The notes under the pieces were generated by a model. The model searched no databases. It had not been told where the DNA came from and worked only from the letters and a program-made list of their open reading frames with translations. The translations under genes and the position numbers were made by a program. From assembly GCA_027475525.1 (NCBI GenBank), contig JAMWFC010000054.1, forward strand, positions 496,001 to 560,000: a stretch of 64,000 bases of DNA, given 5' to 3'. Source of the DNA: Macrolepiota albuminosa. Taxonomy: Eukaryota; Basidiomycota; Agaricomycetes; Agaricales; Agaricaceae. Each line of letters opens with the position of its first letter. Within the stretch, counting starts at the first letter, position 1. Positions 1 to 10,548 of this stretch are shown here, piece after piece.

Positions 1-955
1 CACAATCCCTGCAATACCTGGCTATGAGACAATCCTGGCAACAACAAGCATCTTACCATCTAACTTCTTCAGCAATGCTCAACTCATCTCTGTTACTAAG
101 AAACTGTTTTACATGGACTCTGGTGCAACAGTGCACATCTCTCCATGTGTGTCTGATTTTGTCACATTGAAAGCTATACCTCCATGAGCAGAGAAGGGAG
201 TTGGAGGGATATCCATCAAGACAGTAGGCATAGGACAGATCAGACTACAGGTCCAGAATCAAACCAAAATATACTTAGAGAACACCCTCTACATCTCCAA
301 CTCTACCATTTGGCTCATCTTGATATTGGCTCTGGCCATAGGAATAAACACTGTGATTATGTTCAGTCAAACTGGCATGACTATACTTGATGCAAACAGT
401 AGAGTCCTTCTTGCTGCAGGCCCTCTCATCCCAGGACAATGACTGTACACCCTTGAATTGCAATTAGCCTTCATGAAGCATGCCCTAACAGCAACACAAA
501 CTCCTGTCAACTTTGATACCTGGCATTGGCACCTAGAACATGCAAATTACCAAGCTGTCACTACAATGACCTGTGCAGACTTGCTCCCAAGTATGCCCTC
601 CATTCTTCTCCCTGCACAGCCTAAATGTGATGTTTGTATCCTCAGCAAACAGATGAAAACACTGGTGTGCAAGGTATGGGAGGAAGAGATAGGACAACAC
701 AGAGGTTACAAATAGTCTGGATAGATTTAGTCCAACCAATGAGTATACAGTCATGTACTGGGAACAAATACATTATAAACCTTGTTGATAATTATATGAA
801 CATGCCATGGTCAATTCCTCTAAAATCAAAAAGTGATGTGTTCACAGCACTCCAAATATGGCAGAAAGCAAGGGAACTCAAGACAGGACTTAAAGTCAGA
901 ACTTATCATACAGGCTACAATAGTGAGCTTAAAAGTCATCAAATGGATGCATAGG
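1..955 (+). pseudogene. copia 1 protease, GAG-pre-integrase and integrase core (decayed)
   Basis: The aspartic protease motif DSGATVHISP is at about 118-147. It is followed by a GAG-pre-integrase zinc-binding region with H-x4-H (HWHLEHANY, near 523-550) and C-x2-C (CDVC, near 627-638). The integrase core then starts with WIDLVQPM near 717 and continues NKYIINLVDNY. The second catalytic region, normally of the form TDNGGE, reads TYHTGYNSE near 901-930, so the second aspartate is lost. Stops occur near 186, 440, 713 and 952, some of them TGA codons. Copia family polyproteins normally run about 1300-1500 residues in one frame. This is a non-functional relic. Confidence 0.85.
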
Positions 956-999
956 TAACATCAACAGGAACTCACCAAGAGTATGCAGCACCCTACACC

Positions 1000-1640
1000 T
1001 CCAAACATATGAGACAAGTGGAACAAGTGCACCAGACCCTCCAGGGCAAAGCCTGAATGATGAGAATCACCACTAAGTGTTCTGAATTGCTATAGAACAA
1101 ATTCTATTTAACTGCCATGCATCTACATACAAAAACAGCCACCAAATTGTTGAATGGTAAGACTCCCTTTGAACTATGGTACAGATGCCTACCCGACTAC
1201 ACATATATGTGGGAAATTGGATGCCGTGCTTTTGTTCTGATCCTGAATCAACACAAGCCAAAAATCAATGCATGATCAATAGAATGCATTCTCATTGGAT
1301 ATACACAAAACTCAAAAGCATACAGATGCTACAATCCAAGGACTCAAAAGATCTATAAGACATACCACATCCAATTCATTGAGCATCATGATACACAACC
1401 AACCCTGGTGTTGATTGAGGATTTGGTGCCCATGACACCCACAGTGCCCACAATGATAGAAGAACCAATGTCAATTGTCAGGGTCAAAGAAACCTCTGTG
1501 GATGCCCCATTTGACAATGATGACAATGATGAGGACTCTGTAGGTCCTCCACCCATTCCCCTGATGAACAACAAAGCAGTGTTGCTAGCTGAGTTGCTTC
1601 AACCTGACATACCTTGATGATCAAATCAAATACCTATCCC
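1000..1640 (+). pseudogene. copia 1 integrase C-terminal part with SH3-like domain and acidic linker
   Basis: In translation the segment near 1140-1385 reads as the conserved copia stretch KTPFELWY, followed by IGCRAFVLI, IECILIGYTQNSKAYRCY and KIYKTYH. This is the SH3-like domain that follows the integrase core. It has stops near 955-1060 and 1275. A 69-residue open stretch (1408-1617) follows. It is acidic and rich in proline and valine, like the variable linker between integrase and RT. Copia 2 carries the same domain on the other strand (28783-29037), which supports the assignment. Confidence 0.75.
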
Positions 1641-2887
1641 AACTGCCAAGGCCAGGCCTGACAATCCACCCATTACTAGGACCAAAGCTGCCATTAAGGA
1701 ATTGCATGATGCCAGCAATTGGGTTTGAGCTTTAAGGGCTGGAAGACATCAGAATAACCTGGCAGCTCAGAACTTAGCCCATGCATCTCTGAATGCCAGT
1801 GCAGAGCATACAAATGACAACCCCCTCTGGATATCACCAACCTAGCATCAGTCGAGGTGATTGAGCACCTATTGGCAGTTGCAGAATTCCTTGGCAATCC
1901 AGCTTTGATCAACCTCAGAGATAAACCCCATACATGGTGTGAGGCAATGGATTCCATCCATGCCAAGGAGTGGGAGGCAGGATACCATGATAAACTATGA
2001 TCTTTCAAGGAGATGGGTATTTATAAGCTCATACTGTGGAATCACATCCCAACAGGCCACAAAGTTAGAAAAAGCAGGCTGATATTCAAAGTCAAGCATG
2101 ATGAAAGTGGGAGAGCAGTACAGTTCAAGGTTTGCTTGGTGTTCAAGGGATATGAGCAGTTGTATAGACAGAATTACACAAGAACAACCTCACTGACTGC
2201 ACACATAGAGTCATGGTGCATACTCCTGCACCTTGCTGCAGCACAAAACTGGGATGCAACTCAAATCAGTGTCAAGACTGCATTCCTGTACAGACTTCTC
2301 TCTAAGGAAGAGATTCAATACAAAGGCTTCAATAAACCTGGAAAGGAGAAGTGGGCATGGTGCCTACAACATGGTCTGTATAGCATGAAGCAGGCTGGCC
2401 AGATATGGAACCACACCTTAAACAACATGATCTCCTGGAAATTCACTAGGCTGTCTTGTGAATCATGTGTTTATTACTGTAAGATGGATACAGGTACAGT
2501 AATAGCTACTGTACACATAGATGACTTCCTCTCAATCATGAGTACCAAGCCCAAGACCAAACAGTTCAAGAAACAACTATGGTCAGGATAGAGTATCTCA
2601 GACCTTGGCCTTCTATGTTTTGTTGTTGGCATTGCAATTGAGTGGAACTGCAACAACTAGACAGTGAAGCTGTCACAAACCGCACTGATCAATAAGATTG
2701 TTTTTCAATTCAGACAATCAGATGCCTCACCACTATCCTTCTCTATGGAACCTAGTCTCAAACTCAGACAAATTAACAGGTCCACCCTCCTACATGGAGA
2801 ACTTGACACTCTTGCAAAATTGCCTTATAGATTCCTTGTTGGCTGTCTTTTATACATTGCAATATTCATGAGGCCAGACATCGCCTA
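1641..2887 (+). pseudogene. copia 1 reverse transcriptase (RVT_2 type), 5' part
   Basis: The best open stretch is 2013-2591 (192 aa). It contains LIFKVKHDESGRAVQFK, NWDATQISVKTAFLY (the palm aspartate region) and the catalytic box VHIDDFLSI near 2511-2537, which corresponds to YVDDML in active copia RTs. A second stretch (2664-2972) contains SFSMEPSLKL and ends with the conserved MRPDIAY. Stops separate the pieces near 2006, 2589 and 2658. The frame is cut at 2887 by the Tc1-like insertion and resumes at 14557. Confidence 0.85.
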
Positions 2888-3100
2888 TACTGGCTCAAAA
2901 AACTGCCCCAATGTTTGGCCTTTTCAGAAGATTCACATGGTGTGCAACAATTACATAAGCGAAAAATCGTAGAAAATCACATGACATACACCTACATCTT
3001 GGCTTCATAATGATATATAAATCATGTGATTTGGACAAGAACTTGCTGATTAATAAATCACACAAAATATTCAATCATTGGGGCAGTTTTTTGACTCACT
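2888..3100 (+). repeat. left long terminal inverted repeat of the Tc1-like element
   Basis: This roughly 213-bp arm is the reverse complement, with small changes, of 14365-14556. The arm is bounded on its inner side by the same tip motif in inverted order (CATTGGGGCAGTTTTTTGA near 3077-3095). Each arm is therefore itself a fold-back unit. The left arm has a small AT insert around 3011-3027 that is absent from the right arm. Confidence 0.8.
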
Positions 3101-3246
3101 TTAATTTTCATATTTTCTCAATACTTTTCAGCAGTAGAAGATGGAAACACCTTGTGAGAAGTATAAACAGTGTCATGTGAACTTGTTTGTACTAATTTGA
3201 CATGTTCAACTTCAATCAATCATCTTCTTGACACTCTACCACCATC

Positions 3247-3901
3247 ATGCGACCTGTTTCTGCTGCCAATTGCTCTTCTATTGCTTCTCTCCTCAATGAG
3301 GGGTGTTCTCAGCATCAAATCCAAGCAAAAACTGGCCTAGAAAAGGGCACTGTGAGGAGCATCAGCAAAAAGCTGGAGAGCAACAAAGAGAATCATCCTG
3401 GAGGTCATCCTTCCAAGCTTACAGCATGTGACAAACAGTTTATTATTTGTCAAATTACTACTGTGCTGTTCAAGCTACACAGTTCATTAGTTCTGTTATC
3501 TCTAGTCCTGTCAATCTTCAGACAGTCAGAAATGCATTGAAGGAGGCAGGCTTTTGCTTAGCAACAAAGAAGAAAGTTCCCATGCTCAAGGCTGCTCATT
3601 GTGCAAACTGGCTTAAGTTTGCTCAGTATCATGAAAACTGGACAGTGGAGGATTGGAAAAGGGTTTTGTAGAGTCATGAGACAAAGATTAATCAGATTGG
3701 ATCAGATGAGAAGGTATATGTATGAAAAATTTCAGGAGAACCATTATCTGACTGCACCACTATACCAACTATCAAGCATGGAGAAGGAAACAATTTAATG
3801 GTATGGGGCTGCATGGGTTGGAATAGAATAGGAAAGCTCATAGAAGTTCAGGGAAAGATGGATGTTGCACAGTATTGTGAGATTTTGGATAAGAGAGTGG
3901 T
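3247..3901 (+). pseudogene. Tc1-like transposase, N-terminal two thirds
   Basis: It starts at ATG 3247. Residues 10-45 (SIASLLNEGCSQHQIQAKTG) form a helix-turn-helix DNA-binding domain, and a basic linker follows. After a frame change near 3465 the second helix-turn-helix region and the start of the DDE domain follow (NWTVEDWKRVL, 3636-3668). The usual SDETKIN motif reads SHETKIN near 3673-3693, so the first catalytic aspartate is changed to histidine. The conserved GCMGWNRIGKL follows near 3805-3840. Stops lie near 3669 and 3724. The gene is cut by gypsy A at 3902. Confidence 0.85.
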
Positions 3902-4136
3902 TGTAACGAAGTTACAGAGATTGTGAGAGCTTAGGTTCACACTGCACAGAATCAGACCAGTCCGGTCTATTGACTATGTAGTATCAACACAAAAATAAGC
4001 TGCTTTGTAAGCAGCTGGTAAACTAATTATATAGTAATGTAAATTAATATTATATTATAATAAATATAATATAATAGTGTCTACTGTAAAGTAAGTAAAG
4101 CTATGTGGCCAATGCCACATAGCGGACTACGCTACA
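3902..4136 (-). repeat. 3' LTR of gypsy A (235 bp)
   Basis: On the minus strand it begins TGTAGCGTAGTCCGC and ends CTTCGTTACA (TG...CA). The J copy at 62366-62600 has the same length, 235 bp. An AT-only palindrome lies near 4044-4076. It is preceded, in the element's sense, by the purine run GGGGGGTG. Confidence 0.88.
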
Positions 4137-4147
4137 CACCCCCCAAT
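4137..4147 (-). other. polypurine tract of gypsy A
   Basis: The minus strand reads TTGGGGGGTG directly before the 3' LTR, the expected place for plus-strand priming. Confidence 0.7.
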
Positions 4148-4162
4148 CAGACCAAGCTACGG

Positions 4163-6208
4163 TCATGCTGTTGGTAAGTCAGTAATAGGGGCAATGGGAG
4201 AGTCCCCAGGCTCCCGGAATGGATCGGCAGTTGCGTCGTCCATGTCGTAGTCGAGGAGTTCATTCTCGGGTGCGGGCGCATAGGAAGTGCCTGAAGGCCC
4301 TGCTACTGGCAGGGAGTCGTCATAGTCCCGGAGGGGGGACAGTGTGAGATTGGGATAGGTGGTTGGGGATCAGGAAGATCTCCAGTGTCGGACGGATACT
4401 GGCGCATCCAGATCTCGCAGGCATGAATGTCTTGCCCAATGAGGAGGTACATCCCCTTGGTGAGCGCGTCGTCGTAAGCACGATGACTGTTCTGCTGCTG
4501 GAGCATCAGGTGTTGTTGATTGCCAATGGTGGCCTCGCGCCACCCATCCCACTGAGCAATGGACTGGGGTGTACTGTAATGGTCGAGGTGTTGCAGCCTC
4601 TTGTCGTCGATAGCAGCCACCTCGTTGTAGAGCCGGCTGTCGCTGAAGAAGAGGTGGGCCAAGTAGGTGACCCCATAAGTATACGCATGGTCAGCCCAGC
4701 TGACCAGAATTTGATTGTGAAGAAGGACATGTAACACGTCCAAAGTGGTGAATACAGAAGCTGACGCTTCTGGGATGTCCTCAGCCCAAGCCTTGAAGTT
4801 AGGGTCGTCGGTGTGGAGGGGCACAAAGACTTGCCCTGTAGCTGCCTCGTACTCAGCCATGGCCTCTTTGTAGAGGCCTGGCCTTGCGAATACATAGGCC
4901 AGGTACTTGTGTACTGTGGACTTGGAGGGGCAGCTGGCGCTGAGGGCACGTACAAGCGCAAACCCAAAGAGGCTGCGCCAATGAATGCACATGGCACGGT
5001 CCATGGCCAGACCAGTCCATATGTTGGACGTCCCAGGACGTCCATAGAGGAGGGCGTATGAAGACCATGGGTCCATTGCCCACACACACCGCAGGAGTCG
5101 GGCTGGCGGGCCCTCTACCAGTATTGCGGGTAAAAAGAGGATGTTAGCCCCTGGGGCCCCTTTCGGGGCATCCTCGGGGAAGTGCACATTGACGTATGCA
5201 TGCCCTTCCAGTTGCTTACCCCGACGATCCTTTTGGGGTTGTGAGGCCTTAGCCTCAGTGGGGCGTGTGCTCACGCCCCTGGAACTCTGCTCCCCAGAGT
5301 GCGTGGTGGAAACCATGGATACTAGTTGCAAAAATGCGACCTCAGATGCACCGCTGGCAAGGCGCTGGATAAGCCAGGGGGCGGCTGGAGCAGGGACATC
5401 TTCATAGGAAAGGATGTCCCGTCCTAGGCCGGCCTCCCGGCTGGGAGCAACAATGCTTGCTTGACTTAATTGAATGGGAGGGCACCTCCTCCACTCCTTG
5501 CCGACGCGCCCTTTTGCTGGAGTTGGTGTCCCAACTTGGAGGTGTAGTCTTCCGCTTAAGAGCGGCCGATAGGGCAAGAAGATCAGTTTTGCGCTGGGCG
5601 TGCATATGATCCATGTCGTCCATCATCCGACTGATGAGGACAACTGCCTCCGCATCGTGGAGGAATGATGACTCTGTGGGTACATCGTACCCATTGTCTC
5701 CCAGGCGTTGGAGAAGGGTAACCAGGACTAAGTCCTGGTTGAGACTGGGCTCAACAGCCTGTGCTTTTCCTTTGTCACGTCAAGGACGTGGCTCTTCTTC
5801 CGAGCTGGGCTTGGATTGGTGCGGCATTTCCAGCTGCTGTAGCAAGGAGAGCTTGGCCAGGCTCTCCATCAGCGCATCAGCCAATGAACTGATGCTTCGT
5901 TCTGTATTGAGAGTTTCTGTACTCTCAATGGCCGCGGTGGCCTGCATGAGGGATGCTTGGCATCCCTCTAGATTGTTGATTGGTGCTGTGGTCGACAGGG
6001 AAATTGACCAGCCTCCCTTGGCTAGCACCTCATGCGAGTCGCTGTACTGGGGCATTGTGCCCCAAGCCCCCATCCAAGCTGGGGGGTACGGCATCATTAC
6101 GGGCACACCACCCATGCCAGGGTAGTGTGCCGGGGCGGTAAACTGGGGCAAAAGATGTGCGCCCATAGCCCCTCTTGCCATAGCAGGGGCAAACTGTCCC
6201 CATCCGGG
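4163..6208 (-). pseudogene. extra ORF of gypsy A downstream of integrase, function unknown
   Basis: This coding region of roughly 600-680 codons lies on the same strand as pol, between integrase and the 3' LTR, and now spans several frames. The first part (6208-5780) is rich in Met, Pro, Gly and Ala (MPYPPAWMGAWG) and is fused to the broken integrase. A middle part (5626-5460) has a basic cluster near KRARRQG. The largest open piece is 5577-4303 (424 aa), with aromatic, partly helical sequence and no clear membrane segment or signal peptide. An acidic tail in another frame ends at TGA 4163-4165. I do not recognise a family. It lacks the hydrophobic segments of an env protein. Confidence 0.6.
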
Positions 6209-8331
6209 CATGAGAAGTCGCGCTCCTAACAGTTTGTGGAGTTCCCTCCACCATTGAGACATGAACTTTGAGTCATGGTCGCTTACAATGGTGCTAGGCA
6301 GCCCATGCAGCCTAACGATCTCCCTAAGGTAGATCCATGACAGCTCCTTAGCCATCAGCGTAGTTCGCACTGGTATGAGGTGCACCATGCTTGTTATGCA
6401 GCATATTACCACCCAGAGGTAGTCAAACCCTCTGGACTTGGGAAAGGGACCTACGAAGTCCATTTCAATGGAATCCCAAGGTTTCACTGGCACGGGTAGC
6501 TGGTGTAGCTTCCCAGGAGGGGATCCAGGGGGCAACTTTGCCCTCTGACATGCTGTGCATGAGGCGCAGAACTTAGTCACTTCTTGGGCCATATGCGGCC
6601 ACCAATACCATCTCTGGATGTAGCCCAACGTCCTGGCGGCACCAAAGTGCCCCACCAGTGCATGGGCCTGGTCCAAGACCCACGTAACAATGGTTCGCAT
6701 ATGAGGGAGGCAGACCACTACCACCCCTTGACGGTTCTCCGTCGTGATCAGTCCACCAGGCTCATGCCTGAACTGAGGATGGTTGTCAGGATTGGCAAGT
6801 ATCTCAGCAAAGAGAGAATCATCGCCATAGTCCTGCACCACTTCCTTCTGGAAGTCGTCGTTGACCAGGCTAGGGGGCTGGGATAAAGGCAATTTGCCTT
6901 TGAGCATCTCCGCAAGTGTAACGGGTATATCGGGGCGCTTGTGCTCCCCGGTGGATGCTGGGTCCACGGCTTCATGCTCCTTGAGCAATTGGGCAGCTAT
7001 GTCCCACTCTTCATGCTGCTCCCTGAGGCAAGTGCTTTGCCTCCGTTCATCATCACGCATAGCGCGTACTTCCAGGACATGCTCCCTGAGCTCCTGGTAC
7101 TGAGGCAAGTGCTTTGCCTCCGTTCATCATCACGCATAGCGCGTACTTCCAGGACATGCTCCCTGAGCTCCTGGTATTGGTGGAGAGGTAAATCCTCTCC
7201 ATCAGGGTCTATGCGGCAGTCTGCCTGCACATACTCATGAGGTGTGTGAGCCTCCCCAACTACATCACTCTCAAAGTAGCGTGACAAGCAGTCTGCCACT
7301 TTGTTGAGTTCACCTTTAACATAGGTGATGTCGAACTGGTATCTCGACATGTAGTCTATCCACCGTCGCTGACACGGCGACAAGTTCACCTGAGTTTTAA
7401 AGAACTCAAGGGCCTTGTGGTCCGTTATGATGTGGATGGGGTATCCCATCAGCTTATCCTCCCACTTGAGGAGGGCCTCAAGTATGGCGAGAGTCTCCAG
7501 CTCATGCACCGCATAGTTTTGCTGGGCCGTCATGAACTTCTTCGACATGAACCCTGCTGGGCGGCACATCTGCCAGCTGCTTCCCTGACTGTACATAGCT
7601 CCGACACCTGTCTTGGACACGTCGCAAATGAGCCATATCAGCTCATCCCGTCTAGGGTTGATTGATCGAATCACCGGAGTCTTCGTACAGATCCGTTTGA
7701 CCATCTCAAAGCACTGCTGGTGCAACGGTCTCCAATTGAACGGTAACCCATTCTGCATCATGGCCATGAGTGGCCCAGTATAGGCTGTGACATCGGGCAA
7801 GAAGCTCGATATGTAATTGACAAGGCCAACGAATCGTTGGATGTCATTGTAGTTTTGGGGCGTGCGCCACTCCCAAATGCGATCGAGCTTGTCCTGATTG
7901 GGGTGGATACCCCGCTCATCTATGACATGCCCTAGGCAGTCTATACTCTGAGCGTAAAGCTCACATTTCTTCCACTTCAAGTACAATTTGTACTTGTGTA
8001 GTCATTCGAATACGACTCTGAGGTGCTGCTCATGCTCCTCCATAGAATCCGAGTAGATGAATATGTCATCTAAGTAGATGTGCATAAAACGTCCTATTAC
8101 ATCTCAGAAGATAGAGGTCATTAGCCTCTGGAAGGTTGCTGGAGCATTACAGTCTCCAATCTGCATTATGTTGCTCGTGAACATGCCCACGATCAATGCA
8201 AATACGGTCTTGGATATGTCTTTAGTGCGAATGCGCACCTGCTCGTAAGCGTCAGTAAGGTCAATCTTCAAGCAATACTTCACCCGAGCCACGTCTTCCC
8301 AGATCACCTCCTGATCTGGTAAAGGAGTTAC
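6209..8331 (-). pseudogene. gypsy A pol: RT C-terminal half, RNase H, zinc-binding and integrase start
   Basis: From right to left: palm segment LKIDLTDAYEQVRI near 8260-8220, catalytic MHIYLDDIFIYSD near 8085-8045, thumb, RNase H (ICDVSKTGVGAMYS, MGYPIHIITDHKALEFF), then H2C2 zinc region (HALVGHFGAARTLGYIQ, CASCTACQRAK) and integrase core with IEMDFVGPFPKS and VSDHDSKF. The integrase stops after KLLGARLLM at 6212-6209 and runs straight into the extra ORF. The glutamate of the DDE triad and the whole C-terminal domain are therefore deleted. A TGA interrupts the RT near 8112. The frame break at 7023-7176 is the 77-bp assembly duplication. Confidence 0.88.
7023..7176. repeat. 77-bp exact tandem duplication (assembly join) in gypsy A pol
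   Basis: Copies are at 7023-7099 and 7100-7176, with exactly 77 matching bases. It duplicates the codons for YQELREHVLEVRAMRDDERR and shifts the frame between the RNase H part and the integrase part. Confidence 0.95.
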
Positions 8332-8926
8332 TGTAAGGGCGACCTCTAGAGGCTGTGGCTCAGTCACACAGCTGGCAGAGGGAGATCCAAAGTGTATTAG
8401 AATATATACTGACAATATCAAGGTAGCTACTCACCTGGCAGAGGGAGATCCAAAGAGAACAAGTCTGGGGATTCCCTATGCCAGGTTGGACGCTTCTGGG
8501 GCCTCTGAAGCGTGGGAAACAACTGTACAGTACAACAAAACCTTAAAAACTCGAAAATTGACTAACCAAACAAGTGTGCAAACAAGGGAGGAAAACTCCG
8601 GACTTTAGAAGTCAGAAAGGCAAACTCCGGCTTATCTAAGCAGCCTGGAGTGGTGCTGAAGAGCCCACACTTGTCTGAGTGATAGCTAAAGAACCAGAGC
8701 ACCTCAGAGGTTGAGAATAGTACTAACAGATAGTGTTGAAAAAGTAGTAACAGCAAAATGAGAGAATGATAGAAGAAATAAGGAAGTGAATGAAAGGAGA
8801 GTACAGATAGTGTTGAAAAAGTAGTAACAGCAAAATGAGAGAATGATAGAAGAAATAAGGAAGTGAATGAAAGGAGAGTAAAGAAATAAAGAGTGAAAGA
8901 AGAAAGGAATGAGGAGTCCCCTGACA
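8332..8926 (-). repeat. solo LTR of the gypsy D family, copy 1
   Basis: The minus strand starts TGTCAGGGGACTC and ends CGCCCTTACA. The true length is about 518 bp once the 77-bp duplication at 8726-8880 is discounted. Flanks are GTTAC (8327-8331) and AGAGC (8927-8931). These do not match each other but match the flanks of copy 2 in reverse complement (see findings). Confidence 0.9.
8726..8880. repeat. 77-bp tandem duplication (assembly join) in solo LTR copy 1
   Basis: The period is 77. It makes copy 1 longer than all other copies of this LTR, which are about 490-519 bp. Confidence 0.93.
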
Positions 8927-9217
8927 AGAGCAAGCAGTATAAGTACCACTTGCCGCACTGCCCACGCGCCCTCCAGGAGCAACTACGTGATAAGACTAAT
9001 CGCTATTTGAATGCTCAATGGTGGTCCCCATGCACCACCGCTCAAGCTGCACCATTATTGTGCATCCTGAAGAAGGATGGAATTTGAATGCTCAATGGTG
9101 GTCCCCATGCACCACCGCTCAAGCTGCACCATTATTGTGCATCCTGAAGAAGGATGGATCCCTTCGAACAGCTCTTGATGCACATCAGCGCAATGACAAC
9201 ACCATAAAGGATGTAAC
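8927..9217 (+). pseudogene. inverted piece of gypsy A reverse transcriptase
   Basis: It reads on the + strand, opposite to the rest of gypsy A: YKYHLPHCPRALQEQL, then LLCILKKDGSLRTALDAHQ, the RT stretch that belongs between NHEINLI (at 9760-9740, minus) and PLPDQEVIWEDV (8325 downward, minus). It is bounded by two inverted LTR copies. The 77-bp duplication 9005-9158 repeats the ILKKDG stretch. Confidence 0.88.
9005..9158. repeat. 77-bp exact tandem duplication (assembly join) in the inverted RT piece
   Basis: Copies are at 9005-9081 and 9082-9158, exactly 77 matching bases. Confidence 0.95.
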
Positions 9218-9732
9218 TGTCAGGGGACTCATTCCTTTCTTCTTTCACTCTTTATTTCTTCACTCTCCTTTCATTCACTTCCTTATTTCTTCTATCATTC
9301 TCTCATTTTGCTGTTACTACTTTTTCAACACTATCTGTTAGTACTATTCTCAACCTCTGAGGTGCTCTGGTTCTTTAGCTATCACTCAGACAAGTGTGGG
9401 CTCTTCAGCACCACTCCAGGCTGCTTAGATAAGCCGGAGTTTGCCTTTCTGACTTCTAAAGTCCGGAGTTTTCCTCCCTTGTTTGCACACTTGTTTGGTT
9501 AGTCAATTTTCGAGTTTTTAAGGTTTTGTTGTACTGTACAGTTGTTTCCCACGCTTCAGAGGCCCCAGAAGCGTCCAACCTGGCATAGGGAATCCCCAGA
9601 CTTGTTCTCTTTGGATCTCCCTCTGCCAGGTGAGTAGCTACCTTGATATTGTCAGTATATATTCTAATACACTTTGGATCTCCCTCTGCCAGCTGTGTGA
9701 CTGAGCCACAGCCTCTAGAGGTCGCCCTTACA
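9218..9732 (+). repeat. solo LTR of the gypsy D family, copy 2
   Basis: 515 bp, starting TGTCAGGGGACTC and ending CGCCCTTACA. It is flanked by GTAAC (9213-9217) and GCTCT (9733-9737). It is inverted relative to copy 1. Confidence 0.9.
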
Positions 9733-9737
9733 GCTCT

Positions 9738-10547
9738 TGCCTATGAGATTGATCTCATGGTTCACCTCCTGCCATGGCAGAAGCTCCTCCTTGGTCCTGT
9801 TGACCATGTCGGCAAATTCTTCTTGCCATTGCTGACACAACCGAGGTATATCTTCCTCATGAAGGCTTGTCGCCTTCTGCTTCCCCTTCATCCACACTGG
9901 GGGAAGTACTTCCACCGTCTCTGAGGGTGGCCGAGGCGGCAGTGCATATTGCTTGTGCATTGCAAGCACCCGATTGACACTGTCATCGGGTATATGTAGT
10001 CTCAGCAGAGAACCCGCTGCCACTGCCTTATAAGCCACAAGGCTTTTCTCCTCATGTACTAGTGAGTACGCTATGGACACCTCGTCCAAGGCTGGCTGGT
10101 GATACGCTGGTTTGATGGTCATCCGTCCCTGGTGCGCATTTTGCACACACGTGGCTGCCACCAGCTCGTTCTACTCTTGCGGCATTTGGGGGTCGTATGC
10201 CCAGTCGTACTCTGGCAGGGGTGCTGGTCGCTCCCATAGGGACCGTGTGTCCCCCTCTCCTGAGGCTTCTGCCTCTCGGATGCTGTCTCTCAAGTCATCC
10301 AACTTGACTCATGAGGATGTAGGTAGACATACATCCACTGAGTCCTCCCGTTGTCTCGCCTTTTGATGGTGCTTGTCTGGAGGCTTTGTGCCTTGAATAT
10401 CAGGAGCGATTATTCGCTCGTTGCTCCTCTTGGAGGCTTGATACACCTCCTCGCTCATCATCACCACATTGTGGTCTGTGCTCAGTCCAGGCATAGCCTG
10501 CACTTCCTCCTCCACATCCTCCACCGCCGGCACTCTGCGCCGGCCAA
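9738..10547 (-). pseudogene. gypsy A pol: region between protease and RT
   Basis: The open pieces 10533-10309 and 10161-9715 continue the protease polyprotein toward RT. The end reads EFADMVNRTKEELLPWQEVNHEINLI, with LPWQEVNHEI being the usual approach to the RT fingers. Frame changes lie near 10300 and 10165, and the LTR insertion cuts the frame at 9732. The piece around 10510-10330 has no domain I recognise. Confidence 0.7.
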
Positions 10548-10548
10548 G

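Noticed and set aside
4363..4734. Open frames on the + strand within the extra ORF and pol of gypsy A (also many in B and D)
   Set aside because: They are shadows of the minus-strand coding regions, with no motifs of their own.
4303..5577. Envelope gene (retrovirus-like) for the extra ORF of gypsy A
   Set aside because: No signal peptide, no membrane segment and no cleavage site can be seen.
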